NCBI GenBank assembly: GCA_021464415.1
Contig: CM038471.1
Span: forward strand, 77,730,414-77,794,413
Source: Lonicera japonica
Taxonomy: Eukaryota; Streptophyta; Magnoliopsida; Dipsacales; Caprifoliaceae
Direction of reading: 5' to 3'
Length of the DNA stretch: 64,000 nucleotides
Part shown: positions 25,711-34,863 of the stretch, piece by piece
Layout: each line of letters opens with the position of its first letter
Numbering within the stretch: the stretch's first letter is position 1
Notes under the pieces: model-generated
Seen by the model: the letters and a program-made list of their open reading frames with translations, nothing else
Databases searched by the model: none
What the model was told of the DNA's origin: nothing
Program-made: the position numbers and the translations under genes

Positions 25711-28700
25711 ATGAAGATCTTATTCTGGAACTGTCGCGGAGCCGGCAATACTGTTTTTAAGAACAACATGAGAGATTTGATGAATGAACACAGACCGGAA
25801 GTGCTTATTCTCCTCGAAACTAAGGTCACATTCGAAAGCATGAATGGTTATTTTAACCAGTTTGATCTTACTGAAAACGCGCACGTGGATCCGCTAGGAC
25901 GTGTGGGTGGGATCTGGGTCCTATGGAACCCAGACGTGGTGTCTATTAAAACTTTCCAAATGACAACTCAGGTGATACATCTTATTGTCACCAGGAATAA
26001 CTACGAACAATGGCTTCTTTCAGCTGTCTATGCCAGCCCTCTCCCAAGGAGCAGGTACAACAACTTTTGGGATGGTATTATGGGTATGCACAAGAATAAT
26101 ACCAAACCGTGGCTTCTGGCGGGCGACTTTAATGACCATGCTGATGCCTCAGAAAAGCAAAGTTACAGCTCGCAAAGCAGCAATAACAACACTATGAGGT
26201 TTGTGGAATATATGCAAGAGTGTGAGATGACGGACCTTGGGTGTACGGGACCTAAATTAACCTGGACGAATGGGAGGAAGGGTTTGGCTAAGACGATGGT
26301 TAGGCTGGACCGTGCGATGGCTAACCCAGAATGGCGTCTCACCTTTCCAAATGCCTGTGTCAGAAACCTCCCGCGCACGCACTCCGATCACTGCCCGGTG
26401 CTAATAGCCCTCGAAGGTATGAACCCTTTTCGTGTTTTTAATAAACCTTTTAGACTCTTAGCTGGTTGGTTGCATCATCCTGAGTTTGATTCCCTCGTTG
26501 ATAACACGTGGAATATTAATGAAGATCTTCAATGCAATATTAATACTTTTACGACCAGAGCTAAAATTTGGAGTAAAGAAATTTATGGTAACATTTTTCA
26601 AAATAAGAGAAGAATTAAATCTCGTTTGGAGGGTATTCAAATTGCCCAAGAAACGAACTTTTCTATTAACCTTGACACTCTTGAGAAAAAGTTACTTAAA
26701 GATTGGCATGATATCCTTAAGCATGAGGAACTCTTCTGGTTACAAAAATCTCGTGTCCAATGGCTTACGCAAGGCGATAGTAACACGAAATTTTTCCACC
26801 TCTCCACTGTTATCAGACGAAGAAGGAATAAGATTGACAGGCTGAAAGTTAACAATGATTGGTCTGAAGACCCTATCACTCTTCAGAACCACATTAACCA
26901 GTATTTCAATGACCTGTTTGATGTTCATAATATTGTGGATGTGGATTGGTCGCATAGCCCTGCTGTGGGCAAACTGACCAACACTGATAATTGTCGTTTG
27001 AACTATTTTATTTCGGATTGGGAGATTAAACATGCTGTTGATGGTATGGGGGCCCTGAAAGCCCCGGGACCTGATGGTATCCAGCCTTTGTTCTACCAAC
27101 AATACTGGAGGACAGTGGGTCCTTCGGTGTGTAAGTTGATTAAAAACTGTTTCGATAAGGAGATGGTCCCCGGAAGTCTTAATAACTGCTTCATAACTCT
27201 TATTCCTAAAGTTGAGAATCCGGAAACCATTAATCAATTTAGACCGATTACTCTTTGTAACGTTTCTTATAAAATTCTCACCAAAGTGCTTGTTAATAGA
27301 ATCCGTCCTCTTTTAGGAAACCTTATTGGGCCGTTCCAATCTAGTTTCCTCCCTGGTCGTCAAACGACGGATAATATTATCATCACGCAGGAAATCATTC
27401 ACTCTCTTGAAAAACTTAAAGGGAAGAGAAAAGGTATGATATTCAAAATTGACCTTGAAAAAGCTTATGATAAGGTTAGCTGGGAGTTTCTTCGGAAAGC
27501 CCTCACTAACTTCAACCTCAATACGAAATGGATCAACCTGATCATGAACTGTGTGATGGGGGGTAATACGGGAATTTTATGGAACGGCAATCCTCTCCCG
27601 AACATTTCTAGAAAAAGAGGTTTAAGACAAGGGGACCCCCTCTCCCCCTACCTTTTTGTTATATGTATGGAATATCTTTCAGGTCTCATTCTTGAAAAAG
27701 TTGAAAGCGGTTCCTGGGAAGGAATCAAAGCCTCGCCCAGTGGCCCGATTATCTCACACCTCTTCTTTGCTGATGATCTTATCCTATTTGCTAAAGCCGA
27801 TAGAAAAAATTGCACTGCTGTTCTTGATGTGTTAGATGAGTTTTGTAAGAAGTCGGGTCAAATGATAAATTTCTCTAAGTCTAAGATTTTCTTTTCTACT
27901 AATACCTCCAGAAGGGAAAAACTGGCTCTGAGCTTCCAAAGTGGTATGTCTATGACGGATAACTTAGGTACTTATCTTGGTACCCCTCTTATACATGGGA
28001 GGAAGAGCATGAATGACTATAAGTATATTGTTGAAAAAATGAAGAAAAAGCTAAGTGGGTGGAAGTCTAAATTATTATCTTTAGCGGGGAGGCACACTCT
28101 TGTCCAATCTGTGCTTAATACGATGCCCTCGTATGTCATGCAAACGTCTCTTCTCCCTATTTCTGTTTGTAACTCTATTGATAGGATTGGGAGAAATTTT
28201 CTGTGGGGAGACACTGTCATTGTCAAGAAAACGCACCTTGTGAATTGGAATACGGTGTGCAGGCACAAAAACAGAGGTGGTCTGGGTATTAGATCTGCTG
28301 TGGCGATGAACAAGGCCACGATCTCTAAGTTAGGGTGGAAATTATTGAAAAATGACTGCAGCCTTTGGGTGGATGTGATCAGGAATAAGTATGGGTGTGG
28401 GTATCATACACGGGACTGGAAAACCAAAAGTAATTCTTCTCATGTCTGGAGAGACATCCTCAAGTGTAAAGATATCATTTCGGATAACACCAAATGGGTG
28501 GTGGGTGATGGTACGCTCATCTCTATCTGGGACGATAAATGGTGTGGAGATTACAAAATCTCTAATTTAATTACCCTGAATGATAACAATATGAACTCTA
28601 GGAGGGTGAGCGATTTAATTGATCCTACTATGGAGTGGAACACGAATACTATTAATCATGCTATTCCCACCTTTTGCAAAACTGATATTTTTAATACGCC

Positions 28701-29811
28701 TCTACCCCAATGCACTCCGCACGAGGATACTCCATCATGGAGTAAGGTAAGTTCAGGTAAGTTCTCTGTTAAGTCTTGCTATGAAGCTATCATCGAGGAG
28801 GATGGTTTGGAGGAAGAAAATTGGAACGGGTTATGGAAACTGCGCATTCCTAGAAAACTGATTTTCTTCCTCTGGACGATTCGACATGGTAAAAACCTGT
28901 CTAACCATCAAAGATTGACTAGGGGTATGAACACCACGGGGACTTGCAAGCTCTGTGGGGCTCTTGAAAACAATGATCATATTTTTAGATACTGCCCTAG
29001 AGTTACTGAAGTCTGGCGGTCATACCCTTCTAGCTTGATGATCAACAACTTAGCTAATATAGACTTCAAAGCTTGGTTGGATATTAATGTCAAAAGCATG
29101 AGTCCTGAGAACAATAAACCCAGTGCTAATGTTCCTTTTATTTCTATATTATGGAGCACGTGGAAGGCTAGAAACAAATTAGAATTTGATGATAAAATGA
29201 TAACCAAGGAAGATATCTTAAGGGAGAGTAAAAACTTTGCTTGGAGCATTACCCATGCTTTCAAGCAATGTTGGAAACCCCCCAAGAACAATCAGAGCAT
29301 GTTAATTAATTGGAAATTCCCTCCTGCAGGGAAAGTGAAGGTGAATACAGATGGGAGCTGTCTTGGCAACCCAGGTCCTGCTGGCTTTGGTGGGATAGCA
29401 CGGGATGATCAAGGGAATTGGCTCGAGGGCTTTGCAGGCTTCATTGGAAGAGCTACTATCCTTAAAGCAGAACTATGGGCTGTGCGTGAAGCAATGGTGC
29501 TGATTAAGAGGAAGCAGTGGCACTCTGCGATTGTTGAGGTTGACTCTTCCAATGTCATGGATCTTCTGAAGGGAGAGAATGAAGAAAACCATCCTTTTAA
29601 AGTGTTAATACAAGACTGCAAAAGCATTATCACCGAACTCAAGCTCTCTGTCAACCACACTCTTCGGGAGGGCAATAGATGTGCTGATGCGATGGCCAAG
29701 CTTGGTGTTAATCAAATGGAGAAACTAGAGGTCTTCCATCATGTTCCGTCAGTGGTTAAAGGGCTGCTAGAGGCTGATAGCATGGGAGTTAGCTTCCCAA
29801 GGGGTTCTTAG
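25711..29811 (+). CDS. LINE ORF2: endonuclease, reverse transcriptase, zf-RVT, RNase H
   Basis: 1366 residues from the ATG at 25711. This start is chosen because MKILFWNCRGAGN is the canonical opening of plant LINE endonucleases, although the frame is open further upstream. The APE-type endonuclease has WNCRG (Asn7), LLETKV (Glu36), AGDFND near residue 140 and SDHCPVL near 225. The reverse transcriptase shows FRPITLCNVSYKILTKVL, KIDLEKAYDKVSWEFL, GLRQGDPLSPYLF and the catalytic FADD box near residue 686. A zf-RVT domain lies at about 1008-1095 (RIPRKLIFFLW, CKLCGALENNDHIFRYC). The C-terminal RNase H domain retains its four acidic positions (NTDGS near 1212, KAELWA, EVDSS, CADAMAKLG near 1325). 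No stop, frameshift or missing catalytic residue was seen, so the enzyme appears potentially active. Confidence 0.95.
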   Translation: MKILFWNCRGAGNTVFKNNMRDLMNEHRPEVLILLETKVTFESMNGYFNQFDLTENAHVDPLGRVGGIWVLWNPDVVSIKTFQMTTQVIHLIVTRNNYEQWLLSAVYASPLPRSRYNNFWDGIMGMHKNNTKPWLLAGDFNDHADASEKQSYSSQSSNNNTMRFVEYMQECEMTDLGCTGPKLTWTNGRKGLAKTMVRLDRAMANPEWRLTFPNACVRNLPRTHSDHCPVLIALEGMNPFRVFNKPFRLLAGWLHHPEFDSLVDNTWNINEDLQCNINTFTTRAKIWSKEIYGNIFQNKRRIKSRLEGIQIAQETNFSINLDTLEKKLLKDWHDILKHEELFWLQKSRVQWLTQGDSNTKFFHLSTVIRRRRNKIDRLKVNNDWSEDPITLQNHINQYFNDLFDVHNIVDVDWSHSPAVGKLTNTDNCRLNYFISDWEIKHAVDGMGALKAPGPDGIQPLFYQQYWRTVGPSVCKLIKNCFDKEMVPGSLNNCFITLIPKVENPETINQFRPITLCNVSYKILTKVLVNRIRPLLGNLIGPFQSSFLPGRQTTDNIIITQEIIHSLEKLKGKRKGMIFKIDLEKAYDKVSWEFLRKALTNFNLNTKWINLIMNCVMGGNTGILWNGNPLPNISRKRGLRQGDPLSPYLFVICMEYLSGLILEKVESGSWEGIKASPSGPIISHLFFADDLILFAKADRKNCTAVLDVLDEFCKKSGQMINFSKSKIFFSTNTSRREKLALSFQSGMSMTDNLGTYLGTPLIHGRKSMNDYKYIVEKMKKKLSGWKSKLLSLAGRHTLVQSVLNTMPSYVMQTSLLPISVCNSIDRIGRNFLWGDTVIVKKTHLVNWNTVCRHKNRGGLGIRSAVAMNKATISKLGWKLLKNDCSLWVDVIRNKYGCGYHTRDWKTKSNSSHVWRDILKCKDIISDNTKWVVGDGTLISIWDDKWCGDYKISNLITLNDNNMNSRRVSDLIDPTMEWNTNTINHAIPTFCKTDIFNTPLPQCTPHEDTPSWSKVSSGKFSVKSCYEAIIEEDGLEEENWNGLWKLRIPRKLIFFLWTIRHGKNLSNHQRLTRGMNTTGTCKLCGALENNDHIFRYCPRVTEVWRSYPSSLMINNLANIDFKAWLDINVKSMSPENNKPSANVPFISILWSTWKARNKLEFDDKMITKEDILRESKNFAWSITHAFKQCWKPPKNNQSMLINWKFPPAGKVKVNTDGSCLGNPGPAGFGGIARDDQGNWLEGFAGFIGRATILKAELWAVREAMVLIKRKQWHSAIVEVDSSNVMDLLKGENEENHPFKVLIQDCKSIITELKLSVNHTLREGNRCADAMAKLGVNQMEKLEVFHHVPSVVKGLLEADSMGVSFPRGS

Positions 29812-29870
29812 TTTTGCTTCCCTGTTGTTTTGGTTTTCTTTTCCTGTGTGTACCAAAAAAAAAAAAAAAA

Positions 29871-30081
29871 GAACTGAAAAACTATAAATAGCTGGCAACA
29901 CCCTTTTTTTTTTTCGTTGGATAAGTCTGTGAGATAAACTCAATGTGGTTGGGGTTAGTAGCTAGTGCCATATATGAAATATGTGGTGAGATAAATGGGA
30001 AGTGAAATTAATTATACCTTTTTTTTTCCTTCGACGCTCCAAATTTTTGTCTTCTAAAAGAGGCGTCGATCGTATATAGAT
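29871..30081. other. Short spacer between LINE and LTR element
   Basis: About 210 bp of AT-rich DNA after the LINE poly(A) tail. Nothing recognised. Confidence 0.5.
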
Positions 30082-30086
30082 ACTTC

Positions 30087-30382
30087 TGTTAGAATACTTT
30101 GAATATTATTAGGATATCTTAAATACTACCTTTAGATTCTACCATTGGATTTCTTCTTTTTGGATCCCATTCTACCATTGGATTCTTTCTTCTTGAATCC
30201 CTTCTTTAATCCTTTATATTTATTCTTTTCCACCAACTATCATGATTTTTTCTTTCCTTTGTAGTAGTATATATTAGTTAGTTTTGTATTGTAAACATAA
30301 GATTGTAATAGCAATGTAATCCATTTGGGATTTTTGTAGCTCATTAATATAATTTCTTTATTTTCATGTTGTATAATTGACT
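30087..30382 (+). repeat. 5' LTR
   Basis: Starts TGTTAGAATAC and ends TTGTATAATTGACT, directly against the primer-binding site. It is 47 bp longer than the 3' LTR because of an internal duplication of the TTCTACCATTGGATT segment. An AT-rich region followed by TTTGTATTGTAAACATAAG is shared with the 3' copy. Confidence 0.85.
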
Positions 30383-30394
30383 TGGTATCAGAGC
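30383..30394 (+). promoter_or_regulatory. Primer-binding site for initiator tRNA-Met
   Basis: TGGTATCAGAGC is the classical plant Copia/Gypsy site complementary to the 3' end of initiator tRNA-Met. It begins at the base after the 5' LTR. Confidence 0.88.
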
Positions 30395-30602
30395 AATTTG
30401 ATTTTCTCACCTAAAATTTTTGGGTTCGACCTTTTCCCGCGGCGGCCTTTTGTCGCCTGCCCAGTCAACCATCGAGTGGCTTCTTGATCCGGCACGAGTA
30501 GCCGCCGATCATTGCTACCACCAAATCACACACACACACACACATATATACATATATGTATTTATATATATTCGATCATCAGTATCCTCAAAACTGTCCC
30601 CC

Positions 30603-31330
30603 ATCACCGAAATCCTTCGAGCAATCCGCATCTACAAAAACGGCACAGTCGAACGTCTCTTGGGCTCTCCCTTCGTGCCCCCATCACCCCAAGACCCAAC
30701 TACCTAACCACACTCTCCAACGCCTCATCCTGATTTGAGTCGGACTCAATCACGCAAGAATAAGCTCGAGAACTGGCCTAATAGGTAAAGAACAGTACTC
30801 TCATACCGAACGGTGAAAGGTTGCTTCGATCCCTAACGAAGCTAAATTTGTTCACTCTCGAGTTCGATCAGAATCGAAAGCTTTTAGCCTCAAGCGATGG
30901 ATTTTTATAGTTTCTCTTTGTAATTCTCAGGAAACAAACAGAAAATGTTTGTTTGCCAGAAGAAAATTATTCAGCTAGACTCTACCTTGGTAAAGTATAA
31001 GAGGGTGCTGGAGGATGTTCTGCCGGCAGCTTATGAGGATTGCTGGAATGCTCTACAATTGGTGGCTTCACACTCTGTTATTAATCGAAATTTGGAGCTA
31101 GAGCCTTGGATTGTTGATTTTGGGGATTTTAGCCGTGTTTACATTGGTGGTGATAGCGCAGGTGCTAATATTGTGCACAACAAAGCCCTACGAGCCGGAA
31201 CAGAGCCCATAAACAATGACGTAAAGATCAAAGGAGCATTTCTCGCGCACCCATACTTTTCAGGGTTGAAGCAACTAGCAAAAGAGGACGTGTATGTATC
31301 CCAATGCAAACTTTTCGATCTCGTCTCCAA
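30603..31330 (+). pseudogene. Captured carboxylesterase (CXE, alpha/beta-hydrolase fold-3) fragments
   Basis: Two separated pieces of one plant carboxylesterase family. The first (30603-30704) reads RIYKNGTVERLLGSPFVPPS, the N-terminal signature of CXE and GID1-like proteins, and then hits a stop. The second (about 31017-31260) reads LPAAYEDCWNALQLVASHS, then VYIGGDSAGANIVHN, which contains the nucleophile Ser in GDSAG, and runs to FLAHPYF before losing similarity; its frame ends at 31337. The region between, which should hold the HGGG oxyanion-hole motif, and the downstream Asp and His of the catalytic triad are absent. The product could not be an active hydrolase. Both pieces lie between the LTRs in the same orientation as the element. 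A CA/TA repeat upstream (30527-30570) could be captured 5' UTR. Confidence 0.8.
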
Positions 31331-32167
31331 TTCATGAAAATCTTTGCTCTTAGTCTCTCACTCTCTCTCACACACACAGAGACATACACAAGTCACTGGG
31401 TGAGAGTAAAAAAACAATCAAAAATGGGTTGGTATTTTGCTGGTTTAAAGAAAAAGTAAGAGTCAGCTTTAATTATGTGTGTTGCTACAGCCGGAAGAGC
31501 ACCGAGAAAAAAAGAAAAAAAGAAGAAGAGAGTTTCAAAAGTTTTCTGTTGGGTTCCCAGAAGTTTTGGTGTCTTTCTGTTTGACCCCATAAAGTTTCTG
31601 GTCTCACATTTTAGTCCAGAAAGGTTTCAAAAGGTTTTTGATATTTGCAGTTTAGCCCTAAAATTTTTTTGTTCACAGAAATGGCCATCGCGGGTTCACC
31701 GTTCAAAGAAACGGCCTTTGCGGGTTCACCGTTCAAAAGTTTCGATTATTGGGTTTTAGTCCAGAAAGTTTCAAAAGATTCGGTTATTCTCAATTTAATT
31801 CCCTAAAGTTTTTGTGACTTGTGTTTTAACCCATAAAGTTTATCCAAAATCAGCCACGCGCGCTCACGCGTGGCATTTCTACTTGAAGTCCTGTCAAGTC
31901 CAAATATAGCCTGAAGTCAGTTTCTTTGAAAGTTTCTGATTTTGAAATCCTCGAAAAGTTTTCGGTTTCGAAATCTTCAAAGTTTTTCAGAATTCAAAAT
32001 CCGTCCAGGGTTATGAGTCTCCAGCCCAATCTCTCTCATCGGAGCTCACCACTCTAAAAATTCCAGTCTCTTCATCAAAAGAAAATACCCTCTGTCCTGG
32101 ACTAGTAGCCTTAGTATCCCTTTTTCCTCTTCAGCACTCTGAAAATCCCGGTCTCCTCATCAAAAAT

Positions 32168-32710
32168 ATGTCAAACACTGTTCGCTCTAGAGGTACTCCA
32201 TATGCTGCTTGCTCTTATTTCTGTAGATCTTGTCCTTCATTTTGTAAATTGGCTAAATTTTTTTCACGTGTGATTAATTGTCAAGATTATTTCACAATCT
32301 TTTCTGTTTTTGGGGTAAAGAATGTTGTAAGTATTTTGCAACATGTTCCCGACTACAAATATCTTGAAACTCTCACGTCGTTTCTTTTTGAAGCTCGGGC
32401 GAGAGTCAATAATCCTATTGGTGGCTCTACTACTCTCATAATTTCTCTTCAACAGAAATTAGAAGCTTTACAATCACGGGTAACAACGTTAGAAACTCGA
32501 TTAGGAGGAGGGTATTCTAGTGCTAACCTATCCCTTTTCTTAGCTCATATTGGAAGTTCCTCAAGATTCCTATCGTCAGCAGATAATATTGCACCTGAGG
32601 TTGTTCCGACTACCGTGAATCTTCCACAACCTGGGGTTCTTCCGAACAATGGAGATCTGTTGGGATATCCTTACTCTAAAAGCTTATTCCGGCTCTTCAT
32701 GTCGACATAA
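32168..32710 (+). pseudogene. LOB-domain (LBD/ASL)-derived open frame inside LTR element
   Basis: A 180-residue open frame whose residues 13-105 follow the LOB domain in order. It has a degraded Cys block (YAACSYFCRSCPSFCKLAKFF, with the first Cys replaced by Tyr), the GAS-type block (VFGVKNVVSILQHVP), FEARARVNNPIGG in place of the usual YEAxARxxDPVYG, and a leucine-rich heptad segment (ISLQQKLEALQSRVTTLETRL). LOB proteins are plant-specific DNA-binding regulators. Loss of the first zinc-type Cys and of other conserved positions argues against normal function. The DNA downstream repeats part of the frame's tail (TTCCGACTACC followed by TGAATCTT at about 32606 and 32727). Similarity was judged by eye; the frame's survival despite LTR divergence is notable. 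Expression is unknown. Confidence 0.78.
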
Positions 32711-33111
32711 AATGTTGCATCTAATATCCTTCCGACTACCATGAATCTTTCAGAACACAGGGCTTTTCCGACATATCCGAATATGTCAAATTACCAAGCC
32801 CTTTTGGAAGGATTATCAGTGGGATCTTCTTAAGTGGGTTCTGTTGCGGAGGTTGCCGGATCATCGAATCCTAACTAGACAGTTTTAGGATATAATTCTT
32901 TTGATTATTCTTCTTTTGACCTCAGTGCTATCTTGAATTTTGGTACTGATGATCGTCAAAATTTTTAACCTTTTTTGCACCCCTCCACCTCCACGTCTAT
33001 CATTTAATAGCATACCATTTAGCCTCTCAATAGCTGTTTGGGTAGCTGATTCTTCTTTATCTTTCCATTATTTCTTTTCAAACTCAAGTTAGTTTTTACA
33101 TATCAGTTTGA

Positions 33112-33126
33112 GGGGGGGGGGGGGGG
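33112..33126 (+). promoter_or_regulatory. Polypurine tract replaced or extended by poly-G
   Basis: An uninterrupted G run after CAGTTTGA lies directly upstream of the 3' LTR, the place of the polypurine tract that primes plus-strand synthesis. It runs into the first LTR base, so TG at the LTR start reads GG. Confidence 0.7.
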
Positions 33127-33375
33127 GGTTAGAATACTTAGAATACTATTAGGATACCTTAAATATTACCTTTGGACTCTACCATTGGATTCCTTCTTTA
33201 ATCTTTTATATTTATTCTTTTCCACCGACTATCATGATTTTTCCTTTCCTTCGTAGTAGCATATATTAGTTAGTTTTGTATTGTAAACATAAGATTGTAA
33301 TAGCAATGTAACCCATTTGGGATTCTTGTAGCTTATTAATATAATTTCTCTATTTTTATATTGTATAATTTGACT
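33127..33375 (+). repeat. 3' LTR
   Basis: Begins GGTTAGAATAC (TG expected), ends TTGTATAATTTGACT and is followed by the ACTTC target duplication. It matches the 5' LTR except for the 47-bp indel and about 19 substitutions. Confidence 0.85.
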
Positions 33376-33380
33376 ACTTC

Positions 33381-34863
33381 GGGTGCAAGTAACCACCAAG
33401 ATGCTAGAAAATTTTCTAATGTTTTGTCTTTATTAAATAATATGTAGCTTTCTTTGCTCTTTGGTGTGCACACGCACAAAAATGAAAAATTATATAGAGT
33501 TTTACAGTGATTATGTCAAATTGTGAAAAATATTACAAGATTTAAACACAAGCTCAGTGACGATCAAACGCAGAGTTTTACATTGATATTGTCCTTACAA
33601 ACTCATATCTCGAATCTCCATCGAGTATTTACACAATACCAATATATAAAGAGGAAATGGAGACCCATGTTCACCATAAGTTAATATTAGGACAAGTAAT
33701 AAAGTTGAAAATGGAGACTCGTGTTCACCATAATTTACTTTTAGGACAAGTAATAAGTTTGATTGCCAATCACATTTCCACATGAAAAGGGTTAGTTACA
33801 TTGAAACAATAACCAATTTTTTTATTATTTATAACCAAACTGTGATTGAATATATATTTGCGTTTCATTGAAATTACAAATCAGTGAATCGAGTTTTGGC
33901 CAAAAAATTGATTTTTAGCTATTCAAAAAAATTTATATTTATATTCATTTAAAATTCCTAAGAAGAGACGCAAGCAGACATGATATATTGTCACATTTCA
34001 ATCCGGCTCAAATAAAATATTGCCCTTTCGAACTCAATTTCACACTGTTTTACTTTTATCAATAAAATAGCTCTCAGTTGGAAGGACTTTTGACCACACA
34101 TATATAACACATTAGTTCACCTCATTTAAAAGATGTGAGATAAATTCTTATTTTTGGTAGCCAGTTAGCCTCTACTAAAAGTGTTAAGGCTAATCCGAAA
34201 ATCGACCGAGCAAACTAAATCAATCTTTAAAACCTTGAATTGAAAAAAAACGAAACCAAAAACTAGAAAACCGAAACAAAACCGAATAGTTTGGTTCGGG
34301 GCTAGCTAGTCTAAAACTAAACTGAATCGAACCAAACTGAATTATGTATATGTATATAAAAATGAAATATATTAATATAAATACTCTAAGAGCATACGTT
34401 AAGTATATTAATTATAATAAAAAAAAGAGGGACTTTGATGAGAATGTTCTTTATTAATTGTATGGTGTAATTCTCTAAAAAAAAAGTTATTAATACATGC
34501 TTTTATTATTAAATTAATTGCGTAATGCTAAGGTGATATGAAGAACTGCAACTATTGTAACCAGTATTATTATTGTTTTCTCTTTCTGAGTTCTCAGTAA
34601 GAAGAAAATGCCTCAATGAATTCGGATTATTTTTAGCGTTTGGATCGTTTAAGACCGCGTTTGCATCTCTGGAACTGGAGTTAATTAATGTCAACCCTTT
34701 AGAATTTGTTGAGCATTATCCACTTAAAGCAAGCGTTCCTCTTCCCCCATGTTGCCCGCCTGAAATTAGAAAAAGAAATTCAAGAAGAAATCATAGTACT
34801 TGTGAAAATTAAATCGAGGATTTAAGGAATTCTACATACAAAAGAAGTACGCATAAAACCAAT
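33381..34863. other. Intergenic, no gene seen
   Basis: AT-rich spacer. Two imperfect copies of a GTTCACCATAA...TTAGGACAAGTAATAA segment occur at about 33667-33700 and 33722-33755. Nothing else recognised. Confidence 0.5.

Larger units (their letters stand above)
23599..29870 (+). mobile_element. Plant L1-type LINE (non-LTR retrotransposon)
   Basis: ORF1 (gag-like) and ORF2 (endonuclease, reverse transcriptase, RNase H) lie in tandem on the + strand, separated by 34 nt (ORF1 stop 25676, ORF2 ATG 25711). They are followed by a short 3' UTR and an A16 tail (29855-29870), the hallmark of target-primed reverse transcription. ORF2 is uninterrupted from ATG to stop, whereas ORF1 carries one frameshift. 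The coding region is markedly richer in G and C than the surrounding spacer. The listed start is the probable ORF1 ATG; the true 5' end lies upstream and is unknown. Clear target-site duplications were not found. Confidence 0.93.
30087..33375 (+). mobile_element. Small chimeric LTR retrotransposon carrying host gene fragments
   Basis: Two LTRs (30087-30382 and 33127-33375) in direct orientation bound 2.7 kb of internal DNA. The pair is flanked by the 5-bp duplication ACTTC (30082-30086 and 33376-33380), which shows it inserted as one unit. The primer-binding site TGGTATCAGAGC (30383-30394) abuts the 5' LTR and is complementary to the 3' end of initiator tRNA-Met, as in many Copia elements. 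A poly-G tract (33112-33126) sits at the polypurine-tract position. No gag, protease, integrase, RT or RNase H motif was found inside, so it is non-autonomous. The interior holds carboxylesterase-derived segments (30603-30704, 31017-31260) and a LOB-domain-derived frame (32168-32710). By eye the LTRs differ at about 19 of about 247 aligned positions, nearly all transitions, so it is not young. Confidence 0.85.

Noticed and set aside
29871..29920. 3' target-site duplication of the LINE
   Set aside because: The sequence after the A tail (GAACTGAAAAACTATAAATA) was not found again upstream of ORF1; the 5' end may be truncated, rearranged or farther away.
32168..32710. LOB-domain frame as an ordinary cellular LBD gene
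   Set aside because: It lies inside an LTR pair with matching target duplications, has a damaged Cys block and lies beside broken carboxylesterase pieces.
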